Positions 1 to 10,524 of a stretch of 64,000 bases of DNA are shown here, piece by piece. Position numbers and translations under genes: made by a program. The first letter of the stretch is position 1. Each line of letters opens with the position of its first letter. The notes beneath the pieces are model-generated. The model was given only the letters and a program-made list of their open reading frames with translations. It was not told the origin of the DNA and searched no databases. Origin of the DNA: Haematobia irritans (taxonomy: Eukaryota; Arthropoda; Insecta; Diptera; Muscidae); contig NC_134397.1 in NCBI RefSeq assembly GCF_050003625.1, positions 272,794,070-272,858,069 of the forward strand, in the 5' to 3' direction.

Positions 1-812
1 GGCCCCATATAAACCGATCCCCAGATTTGACCTCCAGAGCCCCTTGGAAGAGCAAAATTTATCCGATTCGGTTGAAATTTGGTACGTGATGTTAGTATAT
101 GGTATCCAACAACCATGCAGGAATTGATTCATATAAGTCCATAATTATATATAGCCCCCATATAAACTGATCCCCAGATTTGACCTCCGGTGCCTTTTGG
201 AGAAGCAAAATTCATCCGATCTGGTTGAAATTTGGTACGTGGTGGTAGTATATGATATTTAACAACCATGCCAAAAGTGGTCCATATCAGTCCATAATTA
301 TATATAGCCCCCATATAAACCAATCCCGAGATTTGGTTTTGGAACCTCTTGGAGGAGCAAATTTCATCCGAGTAAGTTGAAATTTGGTACATTGTGCTAG
401 TATATGGCCGTTAACAACCATGCCTAACTAGGTCCATATCGGTCTATGGTTATATATAGCCCTCAGATAAATCGATCCCCAATCACACAAAAATTGGTCC
501 ATATCAAGTTCATAATTCTATATAGCCCCCATATAAGCGACTCCCATATTTCAATTCTGGCTCTCTACGTACCGTGCAAAAGTCCATGTCGATTCGTAAT
601 TATATGTAGACTTACCTATACATGACTTTTTTGTCTAATATATACCACGTATGGACTAACTCACAATTTAGAAAATTTAAGAAGTTTTAAGATACCATAA
701 CCCAAGTAATTCGATCGTGGATGACAGTCTTTCGTAGAAGTTTCTACGCAATCCATGGTGGAGGGTAGACCAGATTCGGCCTGGCCGAACTTACGGCCGT
801 ATATACTTGTTA
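1..812 (+). mobile_element. HINE family A, 3' part (window starts inside it)
   Basis: The first ~480 bases are copies of a ~153-bp unit containing TATAGCCCCCATATAAACC, followed by CGATCCCCAGATTTG. After these comes the family A 3' end: ATCCATGGTGGAGGGTA, then the hairpin TTCGGCCTGGCCGAA, ACGGCCGT and the terminal TATATACTTGTT. DINE-1/mini-me elements, regarded as non-autonomous Helentrons, share this plan of subterminal inverted repeats, central tandem repeats and a 3' hairpin. The 5' end lies before the window. Short ORFs in the repeats (e.g. 129-392 minus) are by-products of the period being divisible by three. Confidence 0.8.
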
Positions 813-1346
813 TTTATTCTGTTCGCTATTATATTTTTAATATTCAAAGGTTAAAGAAAGCGTTAAATGTCTTCCCTCATATAATTCATCTAAAATTTAA
901 ACTAAATTCATAGTGTCGTTGAATATTTTATCCTGCTTTTCGCTAGAAATCTCCATTTCAAATTTGTACTCCTCTTCGTTTGGCAAACACTGAATGGTCG
1001 TTTGTTCATTCTTTCGTTTCTAAGAAATGTTGTGCATTAACAAGTAGTACTATTTGTTGTTAACTTCGCGTTTTTTTCTCTTTTTTTGCTTCATTCAGTT
1101 CGCCTCACTGCTTATTTATTTATATTTCCAATTCAATTTGTCAATATTATCAATTTTAAAACAACCCAACTGCTATCCCTGGGTTCAGTGGAAATTCATA
1201 TTCAGTGGAACCATAGCATAAATGTACACAGTTGCAAATACAGCAGCAGGAATTTGAATTGTAATGCAGTTATAATAGAGGACTTGATGAAAGTCAAGAT
1301 TTTTATGGGGCTGAGGCAATTCATAATACAGAGGAGCACTATAGAA
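813..1346. other. AT-rich DNA, nothing recognised
   Basis: No gene, RNA or repeat family recognised. An open frame of 114 codons starts at 1086 (+), but its last part runs into the reversed 3' end of a HINE element (from about 1347), so it is not a credible gene. Confidence 0.5.
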
Positions 1347-2165
1347 CAAAATAAGAATATATGGTCGAAAGTTAGGCCAGGCCGAATATTATGTACGCTC
1401 CACCATGGATGGCATGAGAAGAAGTACTAACGACTGTCATCCACCAACGAATTAGTTGCCTGTTAGTAAGAGTTGCCAATGGATAGGTACTTAAAAATTC
1501 TTGGAATTGTATCTTAGAATTGTTTTTGTGTACGTTTGTCAATATGGAGGCTATGCGAGGTAAAAGGGCAGAATAAATTCCACATAGGTTAGGTTAGGTT
1601 ATATGGCAGCCCGATGTATCAGGCTCACTTAGACTATTCAGTCCATTGTGATACCACAGTGGTGAACTTCTCTCTTATCACTGAGTGCTGCCCGATAAGC
1701 TCAATGACAAGGGACCTCCTTTTTTTGGCGAGTCCGAACGGCGTTCCACATTCCAGTGAAACCACTTAGAGAAGTTTTGAAACCCTCAGAAATGTCACCA
1801 GCATTACAGAGGTGGGATAATCCACCGCTGAAAAACTTTTTTGGTGTTCGGTCTTAGCAGGAATCGAACCCATGACCTTGTGTACGCAAGGCGGGCATGC
1901 TAACCATTGCACCACGGTGGCTTCCTACAGACACATGGTAATTAAAGCATCAATTTTCTAGCGGATCGAATGAAATTTTTTTTCCATGAGGTACCTGATG
2001 TAAAACTTGGGGGCTGGTTTATGTGGGGGCTATACTGATATGTACCATTTTTTGCGTGATTAGTAGAAAACTTATATTGAAGTGCCAAATTTCAACAGGA
2101 TCAGATGAAATTTTCTTTTTCAACAAGTGAGCGTCAAGATAGGGAACAAATGTCTCGATAGGGAA
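1347..2165 (-). mobile_element. HINE family A, decayed, split by a SINE
   Basis: Read on the minus strand, 1347-1450 is a family A 3' end: a mutated ATGGTGGAGCGTAC, the hairpin TTCGGCCTGGCC and a degraded terminus. Positions 1930-2165 hold two decayed central repeats with the AGCCCCCACATAAACC and TTTCATCTGATCC blocks. A SINE (1588-1923) separates the two parts, so it is probably younger than the HINE. The 5' end is missing, apparently lost at the junction with the neighbouring ITmD37E fragment. Confidence 0.65.
1588..1923 (-). mobile_element. tRNA-derived SINE, near full length
   Basis: On the minus strand it begins GCCACCGTGGTGCAATGG, like a tRNA 5' half with a pol III A box. The B box GGGTTCGATTCCTGC follows within about 60 bases. 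A ~260-bp non-tRNA body comes next, ending in repeats of ACCTAACCT. Three other copies occur in the window (8693, 14896, 39716), which fixes the boundaries. The acceptor and anticodon arms are not those of a functional tRNA. Pol III transcription and mobilisation by a LINE are inferred from the family type. Confidence 0.8.
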
Positions 2166-2216
2166 CATTTGTTGTGAACGAGCCCTTATTTTTTGTTTGT
2201 TTGCTATAACATCAGG

Positions 2217-3014
2217 AAAGGCAGCAGACGTTTATTCAAACACTCTTTCACGTAAATTTCTTGGTTGACAGTCCCGGAAGCTATGAAAATGCTGCTTTTC
2301 AAGCCACAGGTACAGATGGCTTGCCAAACCAGATATTTCTTTGCGAACTTTGACAGTTTTATGTGCTTGAAAATATCTGCTACCTTTCCCCTTCCTTTTG
2401 CCGTATAAAACTCCTGTCCCGGAAGCTGCTTGTAGTCGGCTTTGACGTAGGTTTCGTCGTCCATTACCACGCAGTCAAACTTCGTCATCATCGTCGTGTA
2501 CAGCCTCCGGGATCGCGCTTTGGCAGTCTTACTTCTATCGACTTACCTTCTTGTAAGTCGATAGTCCGGCTCGTTTTTTGGCTCGATGCAAGGTTGTAGA
2601 CGATACACCCAGCTTATTTGCGGCATCTCGGAAAGAGAGGTTAGGGTTTCGCTTGAAACTACCGGCAACTCTCTTTGTCGTCTCAGCGGCTTCCGGTTTT
2701 CGATTTCCACCCGATCCAGACTTCCTGGCTGTCGACAAACGTTCCCCAAACACTTTAATTACATTTGTAACGGTTGATTTGACAACTTTTAGCGATTTTG
2801 CCAGCTTTGCGTGCGAGTAGCTCGGATTTTCGCGATGCGCGAGCAAAATTTTGATACACTGCTCTTCTTACTTGGACGGCATTTTGACAACTGAAGAGTG
2901 AATTCCAAAATCAAAATAGGAGCAAATGAGGGGTGTTCAGGTTTTTTAAATGCAAAATTGAAAGAAATACGTCAAGTTTATATTGACCAAATGTTGACCG
3001 TATCACCATTTACT
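2217..3014 (-). pseudogene. ITmD37E-like transposon, 5' half only (copy 1)
   Basis: The minus strand runs from a decayed terminal repeat (GGTGATACGGTCAACATTTG, ending near 3014) through the transposase start and stops inside the catalytic domain at about 2217. The helix-turn-helix part reads HRENPSYSHAKLAKSLK and RDAANKLGVSS (frame at 2535-2846). The first catalytic region reads VVMDDETYVKADYK (frame at 2204-2491). A small rearrangement near 2530-2560 replaces part of the linker and brings a stop just after KKVSR. The second Asp, the Glu and the 3' end are absent. This is a DD37E Tc1/mariner-group element by comparison with copies 2 and 3, and it cannot encode a working transposase. Confidence 0.85.
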
Positions 3015-3039
3015 CTCTACGTCTCTCTTTGTAAACACT

Positions 3040-3262
3040 TACATATATGTTTATAGGCTATTTCCAAATGAATATGGTTGCATCTAAGCATATTATATTT
3101 ACAAACATTTTATGTCCCAAACATAATATGTTCTTACATATTAACATATATGTCCCAAACATGTTATGCTAGTTTATGAACATTATATGCTTGCTCTCAA
3201 AAATATTGTGGTAAAAAATTTGAGTTCCAAGCATATAATTTTATACATCCAAACATATGAAA
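3040..3262. repeat. AT-rich stretch with repeated CAAACATATTATG-like motifs
   Basis: The words CCCAAACATAATATG, CCCAAACATGTTATG and CATATATGTTTA recur on both strands over ~220 bp, giving local palindromes. It could be a decayed short MITE or an AT-rich minisatellite. No clear ends were found. Confidence 0.35.
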
Positions 3263-3289
3263 AACAGTCTTTTTCGCCCGTGTGCCGAG

Positions 3290-3516
3290 TCATATGGTGA
3301 TCATGCTCTATCAGAAGCATCGTGTAAAAGATGGTTTCAACGGTTCAGAAATAATCATTTTGATATGAGAAATGAAGAATGTGGAAGACCACCCAAAAGG
3401 TTTGAAGACGTGGAATTGGATGGGGATGAACTTGTAGTCAAAAGCAAATGGCAGCAATAAAAACAACAAACAATTTCTGACCGTTTAAAAGCTAACGAAA
3501 ATGGGTGCCACATGAA
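3290..3516 (+). pseudogene. mariner transposase N-terminal relic
   Basis: The frame reads SYGDHALSEASCKRWFQRFR, then GRPPKRFEDVEL. This is the helix-turn-helix and linker of mariner (DD34D) transposases, which bind the terminal repeats. After a stop near 3460 another reading gives QTISDRLKAN, the next conserved mariner block, so sequence between the two has been deleted. No catalytic domain or terminal repeats are present. It may belong to the same broad mariner group as the C-terminal fragment at 62826, but the two do not overlap. Confidence 0.7.
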
Positions 3517-3520
3517 AAAA

Positions 3521-5420
3521 ACGATCATTTCATACAGGTATACCTGATAAGTTTCATGTGTGGAAGATACAAAGATCGTCGAATTTAAGGACTATTTCAA
3601 TATTTCAATATTATCAAGATTTGTTCCCATTTTTTTAAGACACATTAAAATTCAATAAATTTTTTTTATTCAATTTATCTTTATCTTTTTACCTTACCTT
3701 AAATGCGTCTTCCTTACCCAAGACAATATTTTTTCAGTGTATCATATAGGAAATAACACTTTAAAAAACTACATTTAGAAAATTATTCTTAAAAAAATAT
3801 AGTTAAAGGAGAAATTAGTAAAATTGGAGCCAAATAATCCAATTTAGAATTTAGTCAACATATGCATTTAAAGTGTAATAGTGTAAATACACATACAAAC
3901 AAACTTTTATTTTAATAATAATTAAAAGTTATTATGGGTTTAACGATTTTTCTTGAGGCTCCATTTGTTGAAATATGACTGCATCTCAGTCTCTATAATG
4001 TTTCAATACCCAGTTAGCACTCCGTACATATACGAAAGCATTCGAAAAAGAAAGACGAATTATCGTTATAGATACTAACCAGTCAATGGAAGAAGTGCTT
4101 ACAACACAGTACTCTACATACAATCAAATCAATGCACATACACTTACATACTTACATGTAATTGTACACCAAGTTACTAACATGACTTTGTGGTTGGTAT
4201 TCATGTTTGTGTGTCACCAAATGTATACGAGTCTCTTAACATGAATGTTCTTTGAAGCTCTCATCTACAGGCCACATAGCCCAATTGTATGTTGGTAAAT
4301 ATGGACGTGTGCATGTGTGTGTGAGAGAGAGAGAGTGTAATAGAGACAGTAACTGTTATTTGAAAAGTTCGTCTGTATGGCTTTACATATCCATAAGTCT
4401 CTCGATCAATGTGAGATACATGTGCTTGTGGTATTTGTTCTATAACTTGGCTTATTGGCTGATGCAGCTACTGAAGTTAACCAAAGGGAATAGAAAGCAC
4501 ATGCACACACACACCCCCCTCGAGAAATACACCCCAATACACTCAATAATGGCATCTGCAGCAGATAGAAAGGACAAGCTAAAGTGTCAGCAGAAAATTT
4601 AAAATGTAAATAATTTAATATTTTATTTTGTTTTCGAATGCAAGCATCTCTGGGATTTTTCTGTCACATTCCCTATCTTTAAATACACTCCTCTTTTCTC
4701 AATTTGGCTATACTGCTAAGGCAAACGGGTATAGCTTTGCCTTAAAGGGAGTGTAGTCTCCATTGCATTTCGGGTTTTCTTCTTCGCATTTTTTGTTTCA
4801 ATGGTGTTTCAGCACTTTTTCGGTGTTGATTTTCATTTTCTGTGGTTACTGGGTTTTAACAGAAAATAAAAATCCCATGAAATGTGGCGTAAATTTTTGA
4901 AAAAAAAAAACGCAAAAACAAATTCATTGGGAGGAGACATAGTAGGGCGTGTGTGTGTGAGTGTGGGAAATTAAATCAGTGCTACATTCAATTTAAACTT
5001 AAAACATAAAGTAAAAAAAACTGAAACTGCTAACAAGTGGTTAAAGCGGTTGGATCATATCTCAAAAATTTAAGATAATACAAAAAGAAATGTTAAATAG
5101 ATTTTTTGTTTTTGCTGTAGGAATGGTTACGAAGCATTTACAATTTTCTGTGGTTTTTCATAAATGACTTTCTTTATAATGTGGTTTTCTCAATAGAACT
5201 TTGGAAATTGGATTGTGTTAAATTAGGCCGCATATTTACAATTTGAAAATTTGCGTTTTCTTTTATTAAATTAAATTTAATGGCTGATTAAGGTTTATGG
5301 TATGCCGGGAATTGATGTTTTCGATTATTTTATAGACTTACTTTCACATGAGCGGTTTGCTTTGTTATATTGAACTTACCTGAAAAGAAATTAGATAAAG
5401 TATAATTAATTACAATTTAG
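3521..5420. other. Unique AT-rich DNA with short microsatellites
   Basis: No gene recognised. There is a GT/GA microsatellite at about 4311-4335, a CA run near 4503-4516 and a GT run near 4949-4962. A 116-codon open frame at 4252-4602 (+) spans these simple repeats and resembles no family, so it is not called. The TATTTTTTCAGTGTA near 3727 resembles the end of the small TIR elements at 5433 and 7475. Confidence 0.5.
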
Positions 5421-5432
5421 GAAAAATGTATA

Positions 5433-5973
5433 CACAGAAAAAATTTAAGGTGTTTTATGGACTAGCTCGTGCGAAAATTCGACTCAGATTTGAGGTCTTC
5501 ATAATGCGTTGTTAAAACAATGAAAAAAAGTAAGGACCTAGCAAGTTATACTTCTTAACTAAGGTAAGTATGCTTTTTCACAACAGTTCAAAACAATTTA
5601 CAAAACTACACCCTCTCGTAAAAGAACAAATCATATGCTCCAAATCATTACACTGAAAAAACAGTGAACCTACCAGGAAGAACAATTTTGGTTAATTTTA
5701 GAAAATATCCATTATTTTTAGAAAATTTTAACTAAACAGTATTACAAACGTTGACATCACAACGATTTCACAAAAATGAGTTAACATTTTGCGACAAATT
5801 CAAGAAAATTTTTTAGACGTAATTAATTTTTTTTTTCACTTGTTAAAGAAAATTTTGTAGTTTGAAAGAAAAAATTGGAGTGGAGGAAATTTTAAGAAAT
5901 TTTGAACTATTTTATGAGAGACACAAATTTAGTTAATCTTTACGCTTCATTTGTGTATAACTTTTTTCTGTGT
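5433..5973. repeat. Possible MITE with ACACAGAAAAAA ends
   Basis: ACACAGAAAAAA at the left and TTTTTTCTGTGT at the right are inverted copies about 540 bp apart, enclosing AT-rich non-coding DNA. An additional ACACTGAAAAAA at about 5651 could be the end of a second, nested or alternative element. No target-site duplication was identified, so the boundaries are tentative. Confidence 0.35.
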
Positions 5974-6489
5974 TTTAGTAAATTTAACTAATGTACGCAC
6001 AAAAATATTAATGTCATGGAAATTTTCTTAAAAAGTAATAATTCCATGAACTAGAAGAGAGTTGGAGAGCTGGTATGCTTGCGAAGAAGTACTTATTTTT
6101 CGATTTCTGGTATGCTTGCTCGGAAGTACTTTCCTCCAATGCCATGCCCGTGTAAAAGTATTACTACTGATACACGAGTATGTACGAGGAAGTTGTTACC
6201 AATTTGGTGCAGGCATACTTGTACTCATACCTGGTAAAATAATTTTTGCTGGGATGTATCAAAGTCAAAAAAATTGGGTACGCTAAAAGTTGAAGTCAAG
6301 GGACAAAGAAAACGATTTTTCACTTACAAACAGCTGCTCTAAAGGTAAAAAAGGAAAGGTTTCTTTGCATCACATCAATACGGTCGCTTAAAAGTGGATC
6401 CACCCTAAAAAGCCCAAGCGAAAATCCGGTTACCTCGGTCATAGAGGGCTTTACCGCCGAATATCCATGGAAAGAAACTTATGATGGTT
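5974..6489. other. Unrecognised DNA with a short internal repeat
   Basis: No gene identified. CTGGTATGCTTGC occurs at about 6071 and 6106, each followed by GAAGTACTT. A 74-codon open frame (6062-6286, +) runs over this repeat. Its product resembles nothing I know and it is not called. Confidence 0.35.
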
Positions 6490-8300
6490 ATTTGGTGGTA
6501 CCAACTGGATATGGGAAACAACACCGAAAGAAGATATATGATCAGCTCAAACATTATATTTCGATGGGGTTGTTACATGTTTGTCGCATCCCTGTTATTT
6601 TCTTGGAAATTATGAATTTGGTTTCGGCAAGTATTTTATGTTTGCCGAGAAAACAACATTTTGGAGCCACGAATGTTTTGTTTTTATTTAGTGGTACCAA
6701 CTGGTTATGGGGAAAAACACCCCATATATGATAGCCTCAAACATATTTCAAGAGATAAATATTAATTTTCGATGGGGTTGTTACATGTTTGTCGCATCCC
6801 TGTTATTTTCTTGGAAGTTATGATTTTGGTTTCGGCAAGTATTTTATGTTTAACGATAAAACAACATTTTGGAGCCAAAAATGTTTTGTTTTACCCCACC
6901 CAAAACTAAAATTTTGATCTTGACGGTGATCATATTCACATGCGTTTTGTAGCGAACTCAATGGACGCATTTAAGCCTACCAAGCGCCAAATCAGCCAAA
7001 CAAAAAAAATATAACTGATTTGAAAGATTCCATCAATTTTTCTGATCCACCAATTTTATCCGATAGTTTTTTGGATTATCAAGGCGCCGCCTAGAATTAA
7101 ATTGGAAGAACACTGTTCTTGAGGATTATATAAAACCTTTTCTGATATAATATACAGGTCTAAAAAATATATAGATTTTAATTTTCTGGAAAATCGGCTA
7201 ACATTTGCGGTGCCAAGAAGTCAAATCGGTTCTATGTGGGGTCTATACGAAAACATGGACCTATACGCATCATATATGCCATACCTATTTATGGACCTAA
7301 AATACTACTAGATTCCCAATTTCCAGCAAATCGGATAAAAGTTGCGGGATGTAGAATCCCAAGAAGTCAAACCGCGAGCTATACCAAAAGATTGATCGAT
7401 ATACGCCATATTCGGAAAATGAATGTTTGTGGTGTCTAGAGGCTTACGAAGAAAAATCGGCAGATAGCTTTATATACACTGACAAAAAAACATGCCTGGT
7501 TCCAAAGATGCCTCGTTACACTAATGAGAATGGAAGTAAGGACAAATTTAAGGCACAATTCTCTTGTAAATTTAAGTTTAGCGTAAATAATTCTACGAAA
7601 CAAAGTTTAAATATTCGTTTTTTTTTTCACATTCGTTACTTCATGTGCTATCAGAGGTATATGATCACCTCAAACATAATTCAAGAGAAAAATGTTATAT
7701 TTCGATGGGGTTGTTACATGTTTGTCGCATCCCTGTTATTTTCTTGGAAATTATGAATTTGGTTTCGGCAAGTATTTTATGTTTGCCGAGAAAACTACAT
7801 TTTGGAGCCAAAACTGTTTTATTTTCCCTACCCAAAACAAACATTTTTGCCTTGACGAACTCAATGGACGCATTTAAGTCTACCAAGCGCTAATAATTCT
7901 ACCAAGTCAGCCAAACAGAAAAAAATTTGCCTGCTTTGAAGGATTCCATCAATTTTTCCGATCCACCAATTTTATACGATAGTTTTTTGGATGATTAAGG
8001 CGCCATCGAAAAAATATATAGATTTTAATTTTCTGGAAAATCGGCTAACATTTGTGGTGCCAAAAAGTCAAATAGGTTCTATGTGGGGTCTATACCAAAA
8101 CATGGACCGATACACACCAAATTTGACATACCTATTTATGGACCTGGTTCCAAAGATTTTGTTTTTTTACTAATGAGAATAGAAGTAAGGACAAATTTAA
8201 GACAAAATACCCTTGTAAATTTAAGTTTTGCGTAAATAATTCTACGAAACAAAGTTTAAATATTGTTTTTTTTTTTTACATTCTTTACTATCAGAGGCTT
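6490..8300. repeat. Diverged tandem duplication of an unknown ~0.85-0.9 kb unit, with a partial third copy
   Basis: The block TTTCGATGGGGTTGTTACAT occurs near 6558, 6770 and 7702. A block with GATCCACCAATTTTAT follows near 7040 and 7960. A third block containing AATCGGCTAACATTTG recurs near 7193 and 8039. The order is conserved, so 6770-7640 and 7690-8290 are two versions of one unit, offset by about 840-930 bp, with an extra first block upstream. Short open frames cover each copy (e.g. 7692-7877, +) but differ by indels. The blocks near 7205-7300 and 8050-8150 resemble a HINE central repeat (TATGTGGGGTCTATAC). The origin is unknown. Confidence 0.6.
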
Positions 8301-8416
8301 TTAAAATCAGGTTAATGACAACTTAAATTCCAAATTCGAACTCAACTACAAGTAGAACTTATGTTTTGTTTCAAGTAAAAACGTTGAAATCTCATGACAA
8401 TATTTTTTTTAGTGTA
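7475..8416. repeat. Possible MITE ending in TACACTGAcAAAAAA / TTTTTTTTAGTGTA
   Basis: The left end TACACTGACAAAAAAA (7475) and right end TTTTTTTTAGTGTA (8416) are imperfect inverted repeats. The interior GAAGTAAGGACAAATTTAAG occurs twice (about 7531 and 8183), because part of the element lies in the duplication described above. A related interior occurs at 15049-15299. The true element is probably ~250-300 bp, with the duplication placing extra sequence between its ends. Confidence 0.4.
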
Positions 8417-8599
8417 CTATGTAAGGGCAAAAGTCGCCAATTCGTTTTTACCCACAATAGCTAACTAAAACTTTAATATTATTTATTTGGAATAGTATAA
8501 TGGAAGAATAATTTATCAATTATCCTATTGGTTGCTTTTATTTAAATTAAAACAAACTTCAATGGTGTTTTGAAACCTCCACTGAGGATCTTCCACCCA

Positions 8600-9125
8600 G
8601 CGCAGCTCGGCCAGCGAAGTATAATCTTCGTCTGTCTCACCTCCCGTCCCCTTTTTGTGCAGCGAAGTATAATCTTCGTCTGTTACCCCTCCGAGCCACC
8701 TTGGTGCAATGGTTTGCATGCCCGCCTTGCATACACAAGGTCGTGGGTTCGATTTCTGCTTCGACCGAACACCAAAAAGTGTTTCATCGGTGGATTATCC
8801 CACCTCAGTAATGCTGGTGACATTTCTGAGGGTTTCAAAGCTTCTCTAAGTGGTTTCACTGCAATGTGGAACGCCGTTCGGGGCTCGGCTATAAAAAGGA
8901 GGTCCCTTGTCATTGAGCTTAACATGGAATCGGGCAGCACACAGTGATAAGAGAGAAGTTCACCAATGTGGACTGAATAGTCTAAGTGAGCCTGATACAT
9001 CGGGCTGCCACCTAACCTACCCCTCTTGTCCCCTCCTTGTACAGCGAAGTATAGTCTTCGTCTGTCATCCCGCTCCTCTCCCTTCTGGTGCAGCGAAGTA
9101 TAATCTGCGTCTGTCAACCTCCCTC
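8600..9125. repeat. Hairpin minisatellite split by a SINE
   Basis: The motif GCAGCGAAGTATAATCTTCG, followed by TCTGT and a C-rich spacer, occurs twice before (8600-8690) and twice after (9020-9125) the SINE. The spacing is about 45 bp. CGAAG-TATAAT-CTTCG is a small perfect hairpin in each unit. The most economical reading is one tandem array into which the SINE inserted. Confidence 0.6.
8693..9020 (+). mobile_element. tRNA-derived SINE, near full length
   Basis: It starts GCCACCTTGGTGCAATGG (A box side) and has the B box GGGTTCGATTTC. The ~260-bp body contains TTATCCCACCTCAGTAATGC and AATCGGGCAGCAC, and it ends GGGCTGCCACCTAACCTA. It matches the minus-strand copy at 1588-1923 over its whole length apart from scattered changes, including a loss of ~10 bases in the GTGGTATCACAATGG region near the end. 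The open frames overlapping it on both strands are incidental. Confidence 0.8.
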
Positions 9126-10524
9126 TCCATGTATATATCATATTCAGCACACCTATGATCTATAATACCCCTACATTTCCAATTTCGCAAAAGTGTTGCG
9201 ATATATAGAACACCAAGAAATGAAATCGGTAGATCGGCTTATATGGGGGTTATATAATAAACAAAACGGCAACTATATTAGATATTTATAATAAAAGAAC
9301 GTTCTAATAACATAGCCCTCTTTTTCTCTGATTCTATTAAAAATGAACTTTGTTTATTTGGCCTTTATGGGTTTTTTAATTTTGCGGGAAAAATCCACCC
9401 GACTTTTGCTTGTTTGCTTTAATGCAAAATTGTCATTAAATGCCATTTAAATAACTGTCATTTGAGATATCGTCTGATTGTAGATTCCATTAATAATGGG
9501 TTTCAAAGAGGCCATAAAACTACAATATTGTTCGCTGTGAAACCAGTAATTTCAATGAAAAATTGTTCATATCGAATATGTAACACGGTGGTGGTGGTAT
9601 TGTAAAATGGTTATAAGTGCGTATATATCGAAAGTCATACAAAGTCATAATAATTATGCAAATTGCATATAAAATGTATAATTTTTGATTCAATAATCAT
9701 TGTGATAGTGAATGAAGCCAGAAATGAAACACCAACACACACACACAAACACAGCAATTCATAGTCCATACAACACACCCTCATTAACTCATTCATCCGA
9801 ACTAGCAAACTACTCAGTCAACCATTCGTTTATTATTCATTCATTTGAGTGCGTTTGCCCATTTGTTCATTCACTCACTCATTCATTCATTTCTTCATTC
9901 ATTGAGTTGCTTTGTTTTCCTCTCTTTTTTTTACAGTCTTCACTTGGCCCCCTCTGTATGCAATGACAAAGGAGGGTCCAATGGTGGAAACTTATATTGC
10001 GAAGGCAACCCATAAAGAAATAATAATAAAAAACGAAAACTATAACAAAAAGCACAGGGAATAGAAAACTGTTTAGATTGTTGTGATTTTTATGTTCCTT
10101 TGCTCACTTCTCTATGTCAAATTATGTTAAATTTGTTCAAATATTGAATGTGGCATTAGTTGGGGGTTCATGACATCCTCTGATCCTCCTCGGGAGTAAC
10201 TATGTGCACACAGCTGAGGATATGCAGGGCATATGAAGAATTGTGTGGGCAGCATGCCAAGTACACGCAGAGAAAACTTATCATATTGTTTAATCACATT
10301 GAGATGTTGACCAAATATGATAATTTCAACAATATTATATTAATTAATTTAAAACAGAATCGAAGATCACACCGATCATTATATATGCTATATTAAAGAC
10401 TCAACAGACATAATCAATTTTCACAAAATCTCTTCAAAGACTTTAACCCGTTGACTAGTAATGTCGTCTATAGAGGACATTCAAAAACGACATCAAACTA
10501 CTAAACATATTTTGTGTTCTTTCT
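9126..10524. other. Mostly unique AT-rich DNA, simple repeats
   Basis: A small decayed HINE piece lies near 9200-9260 (CGGCTTATATGGGGGTTATA, minus sense). Simple repeats include CACACACACA at about 9737 and an ATTC-rich run at 9820-9905, which creates the open frame at 9712-9966. TTAACCCGTTGACTAGTAAT near 10442 resembles one end of a TTAA-targeting element, but no partner end was found. No gene seen. Confidence 0.5.

Noticed and set aside
1588..1923. Possible functional tRNA gene on the minus strand
   Set aside because: Box A and B are present, but the acceptor and anticodon arms do not form a proper cloverleaf, and the sequence continues into a SINE body shared by other copies.
4252..4602. 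116-codon frame with Cys and His residues, considered as a small secreted protein
   Set aside because: It runs across GT/GA and CA microsatellites, and the apparent motif (HMHTHTP) is a translated CA repeat.
8683..9150. 155-codon minus-strand frame and 125-codon plus-strand frame
   Set aside because: Both overlap the tRNA-derived SINE and its flanking minisatellite; the same sequence is interrupted in other SINE copies.
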